Counted from the first letter of the stretch, positions 8,074 to 19,230 are shown. The stretch: DNA of 64,000 nt from Isotricha intestinalis (GCA_023807065.1 JAJJLU010000366.1:1-64000), one strand, 5' to 3'. Numbers and translations are program-made. Notes: generated by a model from the letters alone, not told the origin.

Positions 8074-11000
8074 ATGGAAGATAAAACACATCAATTAATT
8101 AATGAAGAAACCACAAAAGAAGAAAAAGAAAGAACAGATAATGAAGAAAATAAAAATGAAAAAGTAAAACAAATATTAGATAAATGGTTAACAGTACAAA
8201 AAACAATCAAAGAAGAAATAACTTTAAAAGAAACAATAAATAACCAAAAAAAAGAAAGTGAAAATCAATTGAAAAAAAATTATTTTGATTATTATAAATA
8301 TAATTTATTATCTCGTCAAATAAAAGAAAAAATAAATATATTAAAATATGAAAAAAAAACAACAGAAGAAAAAGAATTAACAATAGATGATAATCCAGAA
8401 ATAATTCTTGAAAATGCATATGATCCAATAAAAAAGTTTTTTTCATTATTAAGAAATAATTATAATTATATCATTCAAATATTTAACATATTAAACAACC
8501 AAGATGATAATTTTCAAAAAGAAAATGAAAAACAAATATCTTCAATAATGGATTTATTTTCTCATCAATTTTTTGATAATATTATAATTCCAAATCCAGA
8601 ACATGAAGAATTATTAATATTAATATTTTTATTATTAGAAAAGGAAATTTTATCACTGAATTCAGCTTCAATTTCAACTTTTTTAGATTTTAATAAATCG
8701 ATTGTTGGAAAATTTTTACAAAGTTTTATTACAAGACCAGAATTAAAAGATTATATTTCAAGTACTTTAAATAATATAATTTTATCAATTGAAGACTTAG
8801 GAAGACCCATTTTAGATTTAAATATTGTAGCCATTGATGCTTTAATTAATAATAATAAAAAAAATACTTATGAATCTTCCAATTACATTCAATTAAATGA
8901 AAAATTTGATAATTTATTAATTGAAAATATTCCTAAATGTAGAATTGATTTAAATAAAAGAATTAGTGAATTAGAATTAATTGAAAATGAAGAAGAAGAA
9001 GTAGAAGATGATATTGAGCAAATAAAAAATAATAATGATATTTCTAAAGTTAAAAAAAGTAAAACTGCTAATCCTGAAATTAATGTAAGTGAAAAAATAA
9101 ATCATATTCAATATAGTTATGATTATTTACAAGAAATTAATCAACAATATTTATTAGAAAAAATAAAAAATGAAAAAAACCCAAATTTAAAAGAATTCTA
9201 CTCAAAACAACTTGAAAAAGTAATTTCTCAACCTCGTATTTTTTCAAACGATAATTTTTTAAAAAATTTAAGTCATTATGAAGAAACAAAAAAAATTTTA
9301 TTAATATATAAACAAAATTTTATTTACATTCAAAATTTTATAGATAAAATAATTCAAATATTAATAAATAAAATAAGTTCAATTCCTTATCCAATAAGAT
9401 GTATATGTAAAATAATATTTATGTTAATATCAAAAAAATTTCCAAAGATAAGTAAATATGAAAAAAATGCTTTTATAGGTGAATTTATTTTTGGAAAATG
9501 GATATTTCCAATATTAATTAATAGTGATACAAATGCGATAATCACATCAACAATATTATCAACTTCAACAAAAAATTGTATAAGATTAATAGGAAAAGTT
9601 TTAACAAAAGTAAATAATGGAAATTTTTTTGAGTCAAATTTTGAAAGTGAAAATACAATATTTAATCATTATATTATTGAATTAATTCCAATAATTAATG
9701 AATTTTATGATAGATTAATTGATGTTCAATTTCCAAAAATGTTAAATGATATTATAGAAAAAAATATGAAAATTCCAATTTATTCTTTAATTAAAGATAC
9801 TCATATGAGAAGTGTTATTATTGATGATAAAAATAATTTATTAAATAAAGTAGAAATTCCTAATTATGATTATTTTTCTATTAATCCTGAGGAATTAATT
9901 AATATTCATTGTATTTGCTTTAATCTTGATGATATTTTATTTTTAGTTCGTATTATCAAAAATAATATTCAATCTTTTAAACATTTAGTTAAATATAATT
10001 TTTTTTCAAAAACTATTGATAAAATTTTAAATGAAGAATCTAAATTAACTTTTGAAAATAATAAAGAAGAAAATTTTGGAAGATTTTTTTTAATTTATGA
10101 TATTCAAGAACAAAAAGATAAATTATTTAAAGAAGAAAAAACCAATTATTCAAAAGAAGAAAATACTAAAGATAGTACATTTATTTTAAAAAGAATGTTA
10201 TTTTGTATAAAAACGGTTCTTTTAGGTTTAAATTATTTAAATAATAAAGATTATCCTTATTTAAATGCTGCAAGTAGTTCAAAAAAATTTTTTTTAGCAT
10301 TAAAATATACATTAGAAGATTTTAATGAATTAGAGGAAGTAAAATTTAAAAAAGAAATTCCTTTAAAATGGTATTCTCAATATATTTCAAATAATAAAAA
10401 AATGCTTGATGAAAATCATAGAAAAAATGATTATGAACAATTATATATTGATTTATATAATCAAGAAGATTTAATTTTAAAAAATTTAAAAGATTTATCT
10501 TCTTTAATAAATACTAGATATGGTTTAAATAAAAGATGTGCTGAAAAAAAAATAGAACAAGCTCTAATTAATTCAAGTAAAATGAGAGTAATAGAAAAAT
10601 TTTTCAAAGTTGAAAATTTTATAAATAAAGTTGAATTAGAATGTTATTATATAGAAAATAATGAAAAAAATATAATTGAAATAAAATCATTAGATTCAGA
10701 ATCGAAAAAAGTTTCTAATAAATTACAATATTTAGAAGGATTTGTTAATGGAATTGGATTTAAGCAAAAATCTTCAGTTCCAAAAATAAAAAGTATAAAA
10801 CAATTTATTCATAAATTTACAAAATCAAATAATTCAAACAAAAATAATATAAAAGAATATGCAATTGAAGATATTAAAAATGGGAATCAAGAACATAAAA
10901 TTTCAGAAACATTTAATCAATTTTTTGAAGTATTAAAAGATCAATTAAAAGAAAATCCAATTTTTTCATATGATAAAGATAATGATTATAATAATATAAT

Positions 11001-11550
11001 AATAAAAATAGAAAATCATATTCACAAAAAAATATATAATAAAGTATTTCCACCAAATCCTCTTAAAAAAGATGATGATTTTTATAGGCAAACATTAAAA
11101 TTATCATGGATAAAACCAGAACATTTAGACATTAAAAAAATATATATAAATGAATTAAAATTTACAGAAAATTACATTGTTAAAATGGAAGAAAAAAAAT
11201 CAATATATGAAAAATTAAATTGTATTTCTGAAGCTTATGATATAATAAATAATACTATTAAATTTTGTTCTGGTAAAAATGAAGATGCAGGAGCAGATGA
11301 TTTAGCTCCTATTTTTCAATATATTATTATTAAAGCTAGACCTAGAAGATTTTTCTCTAATATTTATTACATTAAATGCTTTATTAGAAATGAACAAAAT
11401 AGAGGAATGTATGGATTCTTTTTGTCACAATTGGAATTTTCTGCAGAGTTTGTAAATAATATTAATCATGTTAAAGTTAAAATGAGTAAAGAAGAATTTG
11501 ATAAAAAAATGACTCTTCCTCCTTATTTAAAAAGAAAATCTTTGCTTTGA
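8074..11550 (+). CDS. RasGAP-VPS9 protein, GAPVD1-like Rab5-family GEF
   Basis: At 1,158 residues this is the largest gene here. The N-terminal half carries a RasGAP fold at about residues 150-530; visible blocks are SIVGKFLQSFITRPELKDYI, then ICKIIFMLISKKFP and IGEFIFGKWIFPILIN, then NCIRLIGKVLT. The C-terminus (about 1035-1135) is a VPS9 domain, with ADDLAPIFQYIIIKARP closely matching Rabex-5 and keeping the catalytic Asp. RasGAP plus VPS9 is the architecture of GAPVD1/GAPex-5, which activates Rab5-class GTPases on endosomes. The RasGAP arginine finger seems absent: Asp-Phe-Asn-Lys stands where R-x-N-S is usual. GAP activity is therefore doubtful, while GEF activity looks intact. The gene ends with TGA. 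Confidence 0.85.
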   Translation: MEDKTHQLINEETTKEEKERTDNEENKNEKVKQILDKWLTVQKTIKEEITLKETINNQKKESENQLKKNYFDYYKYNLLSRQIKEKINILKYEKKTTEEKELTIDDNPEIILENAYDPIKKFFSLLRNNYNYIIQIFNILNNQDDNFQKENEKQISSIMDLFSHQFFDNIIIPNPEHEELLILIFLLLEKEILSLNSASISTFLDFNKSIVGKFLQSFITRPELKDYISSTLNNIILSIEDLGRPILDLNIVAIDALINNNKKNTYESSNYIQLNEKFDNLLIENIPKCRIDLNKRISELELIENEEEEVEDDIEQIKNNNDISKVKKSKTANPEINVSEKINHIQYSYDYLQEINQQYLLEKIKNEKNPNLKEFYSKQLEKVISQPRIFSNDNFLKNLSHYEETKKILLIYKQNFIYIQNFIDKIIQILINKISSIPYPIRCICKIIFMLISKKFPKISKYEKNAFIGEFIFGKWIFPILINSDTNAIITSTILSTSTKNCIRLIGKVLTKVNNGNFFESNFESENTIFNHYIIELIPIINEFYDRLIDVQFPKMLNDIIEKNMKIPIYSLIKDTHMRSVIIDDKNNLLNKVEIPNYDYFSINPEELINIHCICFNLDDILFLVRIIKNNIQSFKHLVKYNFFSKTIDKILNEESKLTFENNKEENFGRFFLIYDIQEQKDKLFKEEKTNYSKEENTKDSTFILKRMLFCIKTVLLGLNYLNNKDYPYLNAASSSKKFFLALKYTLEDFNELEEVKFKKEIPLKWYSQYISNNKKMLDENHRKNDYEQLYIDLYNQEDLILKNLKDLSSLINTRYGLNKRCAEKKIEQALINSSKMRVIEKFFKVENFINKVELECYYIENNEKNIIEIKSLDSESKKVSNKLQYLEGFVNGIGFKQKSSVPKIKSIKQFIHKFTKSNNSNKNNIKEYAIEDIKNGNQEHKISETFNQFFEVLKDQLKENPIFSYDKDNDYNNIIIKIENHIHKKIYNKVFPPNPLKKDDDFYRQTLKLSWIKPEHLDIKKIYINELKFTENYIVKMEEKKSIYEKLNCISEAYDIINNTIKFCSGKNEDAGADDLAPIFQYIIIKARPRRFFSNIYYIKCFIRNEQNRGMYGFFLSQLEFSAEFVNNINHVKVKMSKEEFDKKMTLPPYLKRKSLL

Positions 11551-11706
11551 ATTTTTTATAAAAAAAATTTATTTTAAATTTTATATACATTATATTTTAA
11601 AGAAATTATATAATACAATTATCATTTCAAGGAAAAAATATTAAAAAGAAAAAAAAATAAAAATAATTCAAATCAAAAAAAACATATTCCTAATAAATAA
11701 AAAAAT

Positions 11707-13419
11707 ATGGGAATAAAATGTTTATCATCAAACAAGCAAAAAGACTCATCTCAACAAGAAATAATAAAAGCTCAAAAGAAAGAAGAACCAAAAATAAAAG
11801 AAGAAGAAGAAAAAAAAGATGAAAAAACATCAAAAAGTAATGAAGATAACACAAGAAAAAAAGAAAAATCACCAGAATCACATTTATCAACAAAACAATC
11901 ACAAAAAGAGTTAATGCCAAAAACAACAACACTATCATCATTAAAAGCATCATCAACAGGAAAATCAAAAAATGTAGTAGCAATAGATAGTAATGTATTT
12001 GTTGTAAAAGGAGAAACAAGTCCTGATTTATTTTATATAAGAGAAAAAACTTTAGGTCATGGTTCTTATGGAACAGTATATTTAGTTAAACATAAACAAC
12101 TTCATAGATATTTTGCTATGAAAGTAATTAAAAAATCTCATAAAAATAAAAGTGAAGAAGAAAGTTTAATGAATGAAATAAATATTTTAAGAAAAATGGA
12201 TCATCCAAATATTTTGAAAATGACTGATTTTTATAATCAAAAAAAAGAATATGATATTATTACTGAATATTGTCAAGAAGGAGAATTATTTAATGAAATA
12301 AAAGCATATGCACCATTTAATGAAACAATAACAGGATATTATATGAGTCAAATATTAAAAGCAGTATGTTATTGTCATGGGATGAATATAGTTCATAGAG
12401 ATTTAAAACCAGAAAATATATTAATAGTTAAAAGAATGAAGAATGGAATGCATCCAATCAAAATTATAGATTTTGGAACAGCCAAAATATTTTCAAAAGA
12501 AAAAAGAGAAACATTATTAATTGGAAGTGCATATTATATTGCACCTGAAGTTTTAGATAGAAATTATACTGAAAAATGTGATTTATGGTCTTGTGGAGTA
12601 ATAATGTATATTTTATTAACTGGAAGACCTCCTTTTGGAGGAAATACAGATATGGAAATAATGCAAAAAATTAAACAAGGTAAATTTGACTTAACTAAAT
12701 ATCCTTGGGGAATTATTTCTAAAGAAGCTAAAGATTTAATTAAAGATTTATTACAAGTTAATCCTAATCAAAGACTTTCTGCTGAAAAAGCTTTAAAACA
12801 TCCTTGGTTTTCTACTAAACAAGTTAAACAAATTGAAAGTATGAATATTTTAAATAAACATAACACTTTAAAATTATTGGAAAATTTAACAAAATATAGA
12901 AGTGATAATATTTTAAGATGTGCTGTTATTGCTTATTTAGTTCATAATAATACTCAATTAAAAGAAGCTCATGATGCCATTAAATTATTTAATCAAATTG
13001 ATCAAAATGGAGATGGAAGAATTACTAAAGAAGAATTATATAATGGTTTACAGCAATATTTAGATAAAACTGGTGATGAATTAAAAAGGGAAGTAGAATT
13101 AATTTTTAGTCATATTGATGCTGATCATAATGGTTTCATTGAATATGAAGAATTTATAAGAGCTGCTATTGATAAAAATTATTTTTTAAGTAATAATTTT
13201 ATTAAATTTGCCTTCAGTTATTTTGATAGAGATGGTTCTGGAAATATTACAATGGAAGAAGTTAAAAATTTATTTTATTTAAATGAAAAAAATAAAAAAA
13301 GCGCTGAAGCTGAAAGACAATTAAAAAATTCATTTGATGAAATTGATATTAATCATGATGGAAGTTTATCTTTTGAAGAATTTGTTCAAATGATGAAAAA
13401 TATCATTAATTCAAATTAA
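11707..13419 (+). CDS. Calcium-dependent protein kinase (CDPK)
   Basis: This 570-residue protein has an N-terminal variable region (1-107, Lys/Glu/Ser-rich), a Ser/Thr kinase domain from about 108 to 365 (GHGSYGTVYL, AMKVIKK, HRDLKPEN, DFGTA, APEVL), a junction helix and four EF-hands. The EF loops read DQNGDGRITKEE, DADHNGFIEYEE, DRDGSGNITMEE and DINHDGSLSFEE, all with canonical Asp and Glu positions. This is the CDPK architecture of plants and alveolates, in which calcium binding to the EF lobes frees the kinase. MGIKC at the start provides Gly2 and Cys5 for myristoylation and palmitoylation. All catalytic residues are intact. Confidence 0.96.
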   Translation: MGIKCLSSNKQKDSSQQEIIKAQKKEEPKIKEEEEKKDEKTSKSNEDNTRKKEKSPESHLSTKQSQKELMPKTTTLSSLKASSTGKSKNVVAIDSNVFVVKGETSPDLFYIREKTLGHGSYGTVYLVKHKQLHRYFAMKVIKKSHKNKSEEESLMNEINILRKMDHPNILKMTDFYNQKKEYDIITEYCQEGELFNEIKAYAPFNETITGYYMSQILKAVCYCHGMNIVHRDLKPENILIVKRMKNGMHPIKIIDFGTAKIFSKEKRETLLIGSAYYIAPEVLDRNYTEKCDLWSCGVIMYILLTGRPPFGGNTDMEIMQKIKQGKFDLTKYPWGIISKEAKDLIKDLLQVNPNQRLSAEKALKHPWFSTKQVKQIESMNILNKHNTLKLLENLTKYRSDNILRCAVIAYLVHNNTQLKEAHDAIKLFNQIDQNGDGRITKEELYNGLQQYLDKTGDELKREVELIFSHIDADHNGFIEYEEFIRAAIDKNYFLSNNFIKFAFSYFDRDGSGNITMEEVKNLFYLNEKNKKSAEAERQLKNSFDEIDINHDGSLSFEEFVQMMKNIINSN

Positions 13420-13893
13420 GGAATTTCAAACATTTTTTATAAATTCTAAATGTTTATTTATATAATATAAGTAAGCTGATATAAATATATTTTTTTCAAT
13501 ATATATTTACTTTAATTAAAGTGTTTTTTTTTTTTTTTAATTTGTTGTTTATTTTATAGTTTTTTCTTAATTTTAAAATAAATAAATGAGATAATTTTTA
13601 AATAAATTTTTTTCATAAAAAATTTTATAAAAAGAGTTTTTTCAAAAACTAATTATTTTCTAATAATTAGTTTATAATATCTAATTGAAATATATTAATC
13701 CATATCTTTAATTTTTTTTAATTAAAACTGATAATAAATAAAAAATAAAAAAATAATTTCAACAAAAACACCTTCGTTCTTATTTTAAAAATTATAGAAC
13801 TTATTTACATATATATCAGTAAAAAAATTATTATTATTTTTTTTATTACAAATGTAATATATAATTAAACAGAAGTAATTATTTAATAAAAAT
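13420..13893. other. Intergenic spacer
   Basis: About 470 nt of A+T-rich DNA with poly-T runs between two same-strand genes. I see no coding-like stretch, repeat or RNA gene in it. Confidence 0.6.
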
Positions 13894-15162
13894 ATGAACA
13901 ACCCATATGAAACCATTTCTTCCAATTTAATAAATAGCTATTATCCTCAAAAAATAAATGACACAATATATAAAAGTAATCAAAATATTAAAAATCCATT
14001 TGAACAAATATCCTATACTTCATTTTTTCAAAATTCATTCAATAATTCTATTTCTCAATTTAATAATCAAACAAATATATTAAACCAATTAAATGACTTT
14101 AATTATACTAAATATTTACCTTCATACAGTTTTATACAAGATCAAAATATGTATCTTAATAAAATTAACCAAATTCAACTTCAAAATTATAATTATTTCC
14201 CTATTCAAAGAAATTATTCTAATCAAGTAATTAATTATTATCCAAATTATATTTCTCAAAATATTAATATAAATCAAAATTTATCATCTCAACCATTAAT
14301 CAAAAGAGAAACAAAAATTAATGAAAAACTAAATAAACCAGAAAAAAAAATAATATTTAAAACAACTAAAAATAATATAGATACAAACATAAAAATAGAA
14401 AATTTAAAAAAAGAAGAAAATCAAAATGAGAATGATAAAACAATAAAATATTATAATTGTACATTTCCAAATTGTAATAAAATATTTTCAAAAGAATTAA
14501 ACTTCAAAGAGCATATAAGATCACATACAGGTGAAAAACCATTTAAATGTTTATTTCCGAATTGTAATAAATCATTTACTCAACAAGGAAATTTAAAAAA
14601 ACATGAAAAAATACATTTAGGAAATAAGAATTATATATGTAATATATGTGAGAAAAAATTTAGTGCAAATTATAATCTAAAAATACATTATAGATCACAT
14701 ATAAATGAAAAACCTTTTAAATGTACTTTTTCTAATTGTAATAAATCTTTTTATGACAAAGGAAATTTAAAGTATCATGAAAGAACTGTTCATAAAAGTG
14801 AAAATTCTATTTTTCCTTATTCTTGTGAACATATGGGTTGTAATAAAAAATTTAAAACTTTAAAAGATAAATTAGATCATCATTATGAAAATGAAATTAA
14901 ATGTTCAATCGAAAGAAAAGAGTTAATTAAATTATTACAAAAATATAAAATCCTTTTAAAATATATAATTAAAGAAAAAAATATTGATGTCGAACAAAAT
15001 AAATATGTAAATCATTTAAAAAATATTTATGAAGATATACAAAAAAAATTAATAGATAATGAGTTGTTTACTCATTATCTAGGAAATGATTTTTATAGTG
15101 ATTGTATGAATGTTGAAATAGAAGAAAAAGAAACCGAACATTCTTCAAGTAAAGCAGATTAA
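13894..15162 (+). CDS. C2H2 zinc-finger protein (TFIIIA-like fingers)
   Basis: A 422-residue protein. The first 190 residues are Asn/Gln/Tyr/Ile-rich and disordered. Residues from about 188 hold a run of C2H2 fingers joined by TGEKPF- and NEKPF-type linkers: fingers one, two and four have the C-x4-C spacing (CTFPNC, CLFPNC, CTFSNC) and finger three has C-x2-C (CNIC). A fifth, degenerate unit (CEHMGCNKKF) follows. C-x4-C fingers in a row are typical of TFIIIA and related DNA- or RNA-binding factors. It could be TFIIIA itself, but only about five fingers are visible where TFIIIA usually has nine, so a general sequence-specific transcription factor is the safer call. Confidence 0.88.
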   Translation: MNNPYETISSNLINSYYPQKINDTIYKSNQNIKNPFEQISYTSFFQNSFNNSISQFNNQTNILNQLNDFNYTKYLPSYSFIQDQNMYLNKINQIQLQNYNYFPIQRNYSNQVINYYPNYISQNININQNLSSQPLIKRETKINEKLNKPEKKIIFKTTKNNIDTNIKIENLKKEENQNENDKTIKYYNCTFPNCNKIFSKELNFKEHIRSHTGEKPFKCLFPNCNKSFTQQGNLKKHEKIHLGNKNYICNICEKKFSANYNLKIHYRSHINEKPFKCTFSNCNKSFYDKGNLKYHERTVHKSENSIFPYSCEHMGCNKKFKTLKDKLDHHYENEIKCSIERKELIKLLQKYKILLKYIIKEKNIDVEQNKYVNHLKNIYEDIQKKLIDNELFTHYLGNDFYSDCMNVEIEEKETEHSSSKAD

Positions 15163-15360
15163 ATATGTGATATATTTAATTATTTGTTTTACTTATGACT
15201 CATATTGTTTTAATTATATTTATAATATATTATATTTTAGTATAATAAAAGTAAATTTATAAAAATTATTTAATTTTTTATTAATATATAAATATTAAAT
15301 AAACTAATTAAAAAATTAATTTAATCTTTTTTTATAATAATGTAATTTTTAAATTAAAAT

Positions 15361-16464
15361 ATGTCTTATGGAATAAATAAAAAAAATTTAAGGTTGAAAA
15401 ATTTATCTTTCATAACTCCATTATCTAATCCAAATACAGCTAATTTAGTTTCAGAAAGTCAAAGATTAATAACAAATTCAAATAATAATAGAGTAAATTT
15501 ACCTCAAACATCAACTAATGAACAACATAAAAATCAACTTTTAAATGAAGTTTTTAAAAGTTATTCATCAAATAGACAAATAAATACTCATAATCAGTTA
15601 AAAAAACAAAATATTAATTTAAATTATATTACAAATAATCAAATATTAAATAATATTAATCTAAAAAATATGTATAAAAAAACTACTACTTCACCTTCAA
15701 ATTCTTCAATGTATAATACTTTTGCTAATTTTCCTACAAATTTAATAAAAGGTAAAAATTATATATATTCAAATAATTCAAATAATAAAAATGTTTTTAA
15801 AAATTCTTCTCAAAATCACACTAGAAATATAAAAAATAAAAAAAATTCATTAACAAATAATAGTAGTTTGAATAATTTTAATTTAACTCAAGGTAAAGAA
15901 AATAATTTATTATTATCAACAAATATAATTAATAATTCAAATAATAATAATCCAGTATTAAATTCATCAACATCACAATTTCAAAAATATACTTCAAATA
16001 TAGATATGTTAAGTAAGAAAAAAAATCTTATTATTCATAATAATACTCATCATCATCAACAAAATTTTTCAAGTGACTTTGTTAATAATTTTAATACTCC
16101 TTTAAGTGCATCAACATCTATGAATAATGTTGTTAATTTTTATAATGAAATATACAATAATAAATTAGATTATTCAAAAAACAATATTAATTCAGGTTTA
16201 AATAATTCAAAAGGAAATAATTATATAAGTTATCAAAGTGATCAAAATGCTTTTAATACTACTAAAGAAAGTACCATTGGAAAAAAATTTATTAAAACTC
16301 TTAATTCTAATAGTTGTAATAGTAATAATGAAAATGAATTTAGTAATACTAAAAACATTGAATCTCCTGAAGAGTTACATTTTTATTTTATTAATGTTAT
16401 TCAAAATGGAAAAGAGTTAGAAGGTAAATTTGATATTATAAATTCTATAAATTCAAAAAATTAA
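15361..16464 (+). CDS. Asn-rich low-complexity protein, function unknown
   Basis: A 367-residue protein dominated by Asn, Ser, Lys and Thr with no recognisable domain. It is probably largely disordered. The last 40 residues (ESPEELHFYFINVIQNGKEL) are more complex and acidic, resembling a short helical interaction segment. A continuous long frame in such A+T-rich DNA, an ATG in A-rich context and a TAA stop support a real gene. I do not recognise a family. Confidence 0.65.
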   Translation: MSYGINKKNLRLKNLSFITPLSNPNTANLVSESQRLITNSNNNRVNLPQTSTNEQHKNQLLNEVFKSYSSNRQINTHNQLKKQNINLNYITNNQILNNINLKNMYKKTTTSPSNSSMYNTFANFPTNLIKGKNYIYSNNSNNKNVFKNSSQNHTRNIKNKKNSLTNNSSLNNFNLTQGKENNLLLSTNIINNSNNNNPVLNSSTSQFQKYTSNIDMLSKKKNLIIHNNTHHHQQNFSSDFVNNFNTPLSASTSMNNVVNFYNEIYNNKLDYSKNNINSGLNNSKGNNYISYQSDQNAFNTTKESTIGKKFIKTLNSNSCNSNNENEFSNTKNIESPEELHFYFINVIQNGKELEGKFDIINSINSKN

Positions 16465-17289
16465 TATTAAAAGCATTAAAAAGTAAAAAAAAAAGAAGAA
16501 TAAAATATAATATTTAATTTTTTTCATGAAAAAATATAGTTTAATTTAAAATCTTAAGTATGGTATAAATAATAAAGTAAAAAATATTTTTTTATGAATT
16601 AAAAAATATATAAAATGAAATTATCTTTACATGAATTAATAGTAATAAAATAAAATTTTGATATAGATTCAAAAGTTTAACTCATTCCTCATTAGTATAT
16701 GAACAATTATAAAAAAAGGCAAGGAAAATAACTATAAATAATATCCAAACAGTAGAAAAAACAATAAAATATTTAAGAGATTAAATGAAAAAGACGACAA
16801 AAAATTCCAAAACTATTTCTTATAACAAATTTAAATGAATATAGATGAATGGGATATAAATTATATCAAATGGATATAAAAATGTATCTAATATTATTAA
16901 AACTAAAGTTGTTTAGAATCAATTCAAATGTTGATTTGACACTGTGATTATATTACTAGTTTTATTAAAGAAAGAAATTCTGATAAAATAAAAAATATAT
17001 TAATTGTGATTAAATGATAGATGTTAGATATTTTACGTTTTTATGTTTTTCATTTATTTTTTTTTGTTTTTCAGTTTAATAAATTTATTATTTTTTTTCA
17101 TATTTTTATTTTTTTTATTTTAATTTGAATATCCGTTTAAATTTATATTTAATATAAAATTTTTAATATATTTCAATTTGAAAATTTGAAACAAAAGCTT
17201 TAAAATAAATGAATACTATAAATTGAATTATTTATAATTTCTTTTTTATGATTTTATTCCTTTTTATTTTTTAAAATAAAATATACCAA
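16465..17289. other. Long spacer with weak traces of former coding sequence
   Basis: About 825 nt without an intact gene. On the plus strand short peptides such as CDYITSFIKERNSDKIKN (about 16950-17000) and QTVEKTIKYLRD (about 16755) look coding-like but are flanked by stops and frame changes. This may be another decayed gene, but there is too little to identify it and chance cannot be excluded. Confidence 0.3.
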
Positions 17290-17871
17290 ATGTCATCTTA
17301 TATAGATAATAAAACAGATTCAATAAATACAAAAGAAAGTGAAAATTTAGAAAATATTAATGAATTAAAACAACCCCCAACAGAACAATTATTAGGTTTA
17401 TCAATATCTTTAATTTTAGAAGAACTTATAAATCAAAACAGAAATTTAAATATTTATCCAAAAAAAGTTTATGATCAATCAAAAATGGTATTTAGTTGTC
17501 ATAAAAAGCCGAAAATTTCATTATTAGATTATATAAATAGAATTATTAAATATACATATTTAGAAAAATCAACTTTAATTATTTCTTTAATTTATCTTGA
17601 TAGAATATGTCAAAATGATATATTATTAACTGATTATAATATTCATAGATTGTTATTTATTAGTATTATAATATCAATTAAAATGAATGAAGATACAGTT
17701 TATGCCAATGATTATTATGCTCAAGTTGCAGGAGTTCCATTAAAAGAATTGAATAATATAGAAAGTGAATTTCTAGTTTTAAATAATTTTAACTTTTTTG
17801 TTTCTGAAGAAGAATATTTAAAATATAAAATATATCTTGAAAAAGGGTGTAAAAACTTAAAAAAACCCTAA
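17290..17871 (+). CDS. Pho80/U-type cyclin
   Basis: This 193-residue protein contains a single cyclin box of the Pho80/cyclin-P (plant CYCU) type at about residues 60-185. Signature stretches are SLLDYINRIIKYTYLEKSTL, YLDRICQ, HRLLFISIIISIKMNED, YYAQVAGVPLKELNNIE and LNNFNFFVSEEEY. These cyclins partner Pho85/CDK5-like kinases in nutrient signalling and morphogenesis. The protein is little more than the cyclin box, with a 35-residue polar N-terminus. Its CDK partner is not in this window. Confidence 0.9.
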   Translation: MSSYIDNKTDSINTKESENLENINELKQPPTEQLLGLSISLILEELINQNRNLNIYPKKVYDQSKMVFSCHKKPKISLLDYINRIIKYTYLEKSTLIISLIYLDRICQNDILLTDYNIHRLLFISIIISIKMNEDTVYANDYYAQVAGVPLKELNNIESEFLVLNNFNFFVSEEEYLKYKIYLEKGCKNLKKP

Positions 17872-18079
17872 TTAAAATAAAGTATAATATAATATAAACC
17901 CTTGAATTCATCTTTTAAAAACTAAAACAATTAAAATATACTAAATAATAAATAATGAAATTAAAACCCAAATAAAATAAAAATATTTATATTAAAAAAG
18001 TCAACAAAAAGCAATAATGATTATAGATTTAATTTGTAGTGAATAATAATTTTAATGATTAAGAATTATTAAAAAGATA

Positions 18080-19185
18080 AATTAAATTTTCATTCAAAAA
18101 TTTTTTTTTGACTTTGTTCAATAGTTTTTTCTTTTTCTTGATATTTTTTCTAAATTAGTAAACAATAATTTTATTTGAGTTTTTCAAAATTTTCATTTTC
18201 TAAACGATTAATTTAAATATTTCTTTTTGTATTTCAAATTCAAAGATAATATAATTGATAAAATTTTGAAAAGTTCATCTAATAAAAGGCAATAATAAAA
18301 TAAAAATTTTGATTGTCATTTGAAAAGCTTCAATAGTTTTTAATATTTTTAGGTAATTTTAGCTATTCTTTTTCACTCTAAATTTTTTTCTCTAAAATGT
18401 CAAAAAAATATAGTTAAATCTTTTTTTAACATTTTCTTCATAATATAATTTAATAAGTTTTCTTTAAATATTACCATAACAATAATATATCTTTTTTTAC
18501 ATTATTTTAGTTGATTAATTTGTAATAATTAACATGTTTTTCATTCTATTTTAAACTAAAAATTTTGGGAATAAAATTAAAAAGTTTATTTATTGTTTAT
18601 TTATTATTTAATTAGATAATATTTATTTATTTATTTATTAATTATTTTATTCTTTTAGAATTATTTTTATTTCTCATTTACATTCTTTTAACTTTTTCAG
18701 GTCTTTTAATTTGTTGATATCTTCTTTCGTCAGTTAATCTCTTTTCTTTGATTTAAATTTAACACTTTTCAGAATTAAATATTTTAGATAATTTTTTTTT
18801 CACTCAATAAATTTTTCAATTTTTCTATAATCATTTTGGATTATTTTGAATATGTACTATTTCTTTTTTCACAATATTTTTTAAATTAATCAATCCTTCT
18901 TTTGCATTATTAGAAAAATTCTCTTTTTATATCATCATCATGATTTAAATTTTTATTTATTTCTTCTTTTGATATATTAATAATAAAATTTCTAACAAAT
19001 CATATTTTATGTTTTTTTAAGAATCATACATATTTTAATATGTCTTCTTTGATATTTTTGTTTTTTTATCTTATTCTTCTGTTAAATTTATTTCTTCTTC
19101 TTCCATCAAATTTTCTTTTTCTTTTGAATAAATTTTTATTTGAAATAATTTGAAAAAAGAATGAACAAAACATACACTAAATACA
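18080..19185 (-). pseudogene. Decayed coiled-coil gene
   Basis: Most of the 1.36 kb gap below the ankyrin-bromodomain gene is a broken gene on the minus strand. From about 19180 downward coding-like stretches appear in shifting frames: KLFQIKIYSKEKENLMEEEE, INKNLNHDDDIKREF, NNAKEGLINLKNIVKKEIVH, MIIEKLKNLLSEKKII, then INRLENENFEKLK and KKYQEKEKTIEQSQKK near 18110. They have heptad-like Glu/Lys/Leu character. In-frame stops are mostly TAA or TAG where Gln codons would be natural, and several one-base shifts occur. No family can be named. The 5' end lies about 45 nt beyond the stop of the upstream minus-strand gene. Confidence 0.55.
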
Positions 19186-19230
19186 TTTTTTTAAATAATA
19201 AAAATAAATAAATAAAACAAAATATAATTT

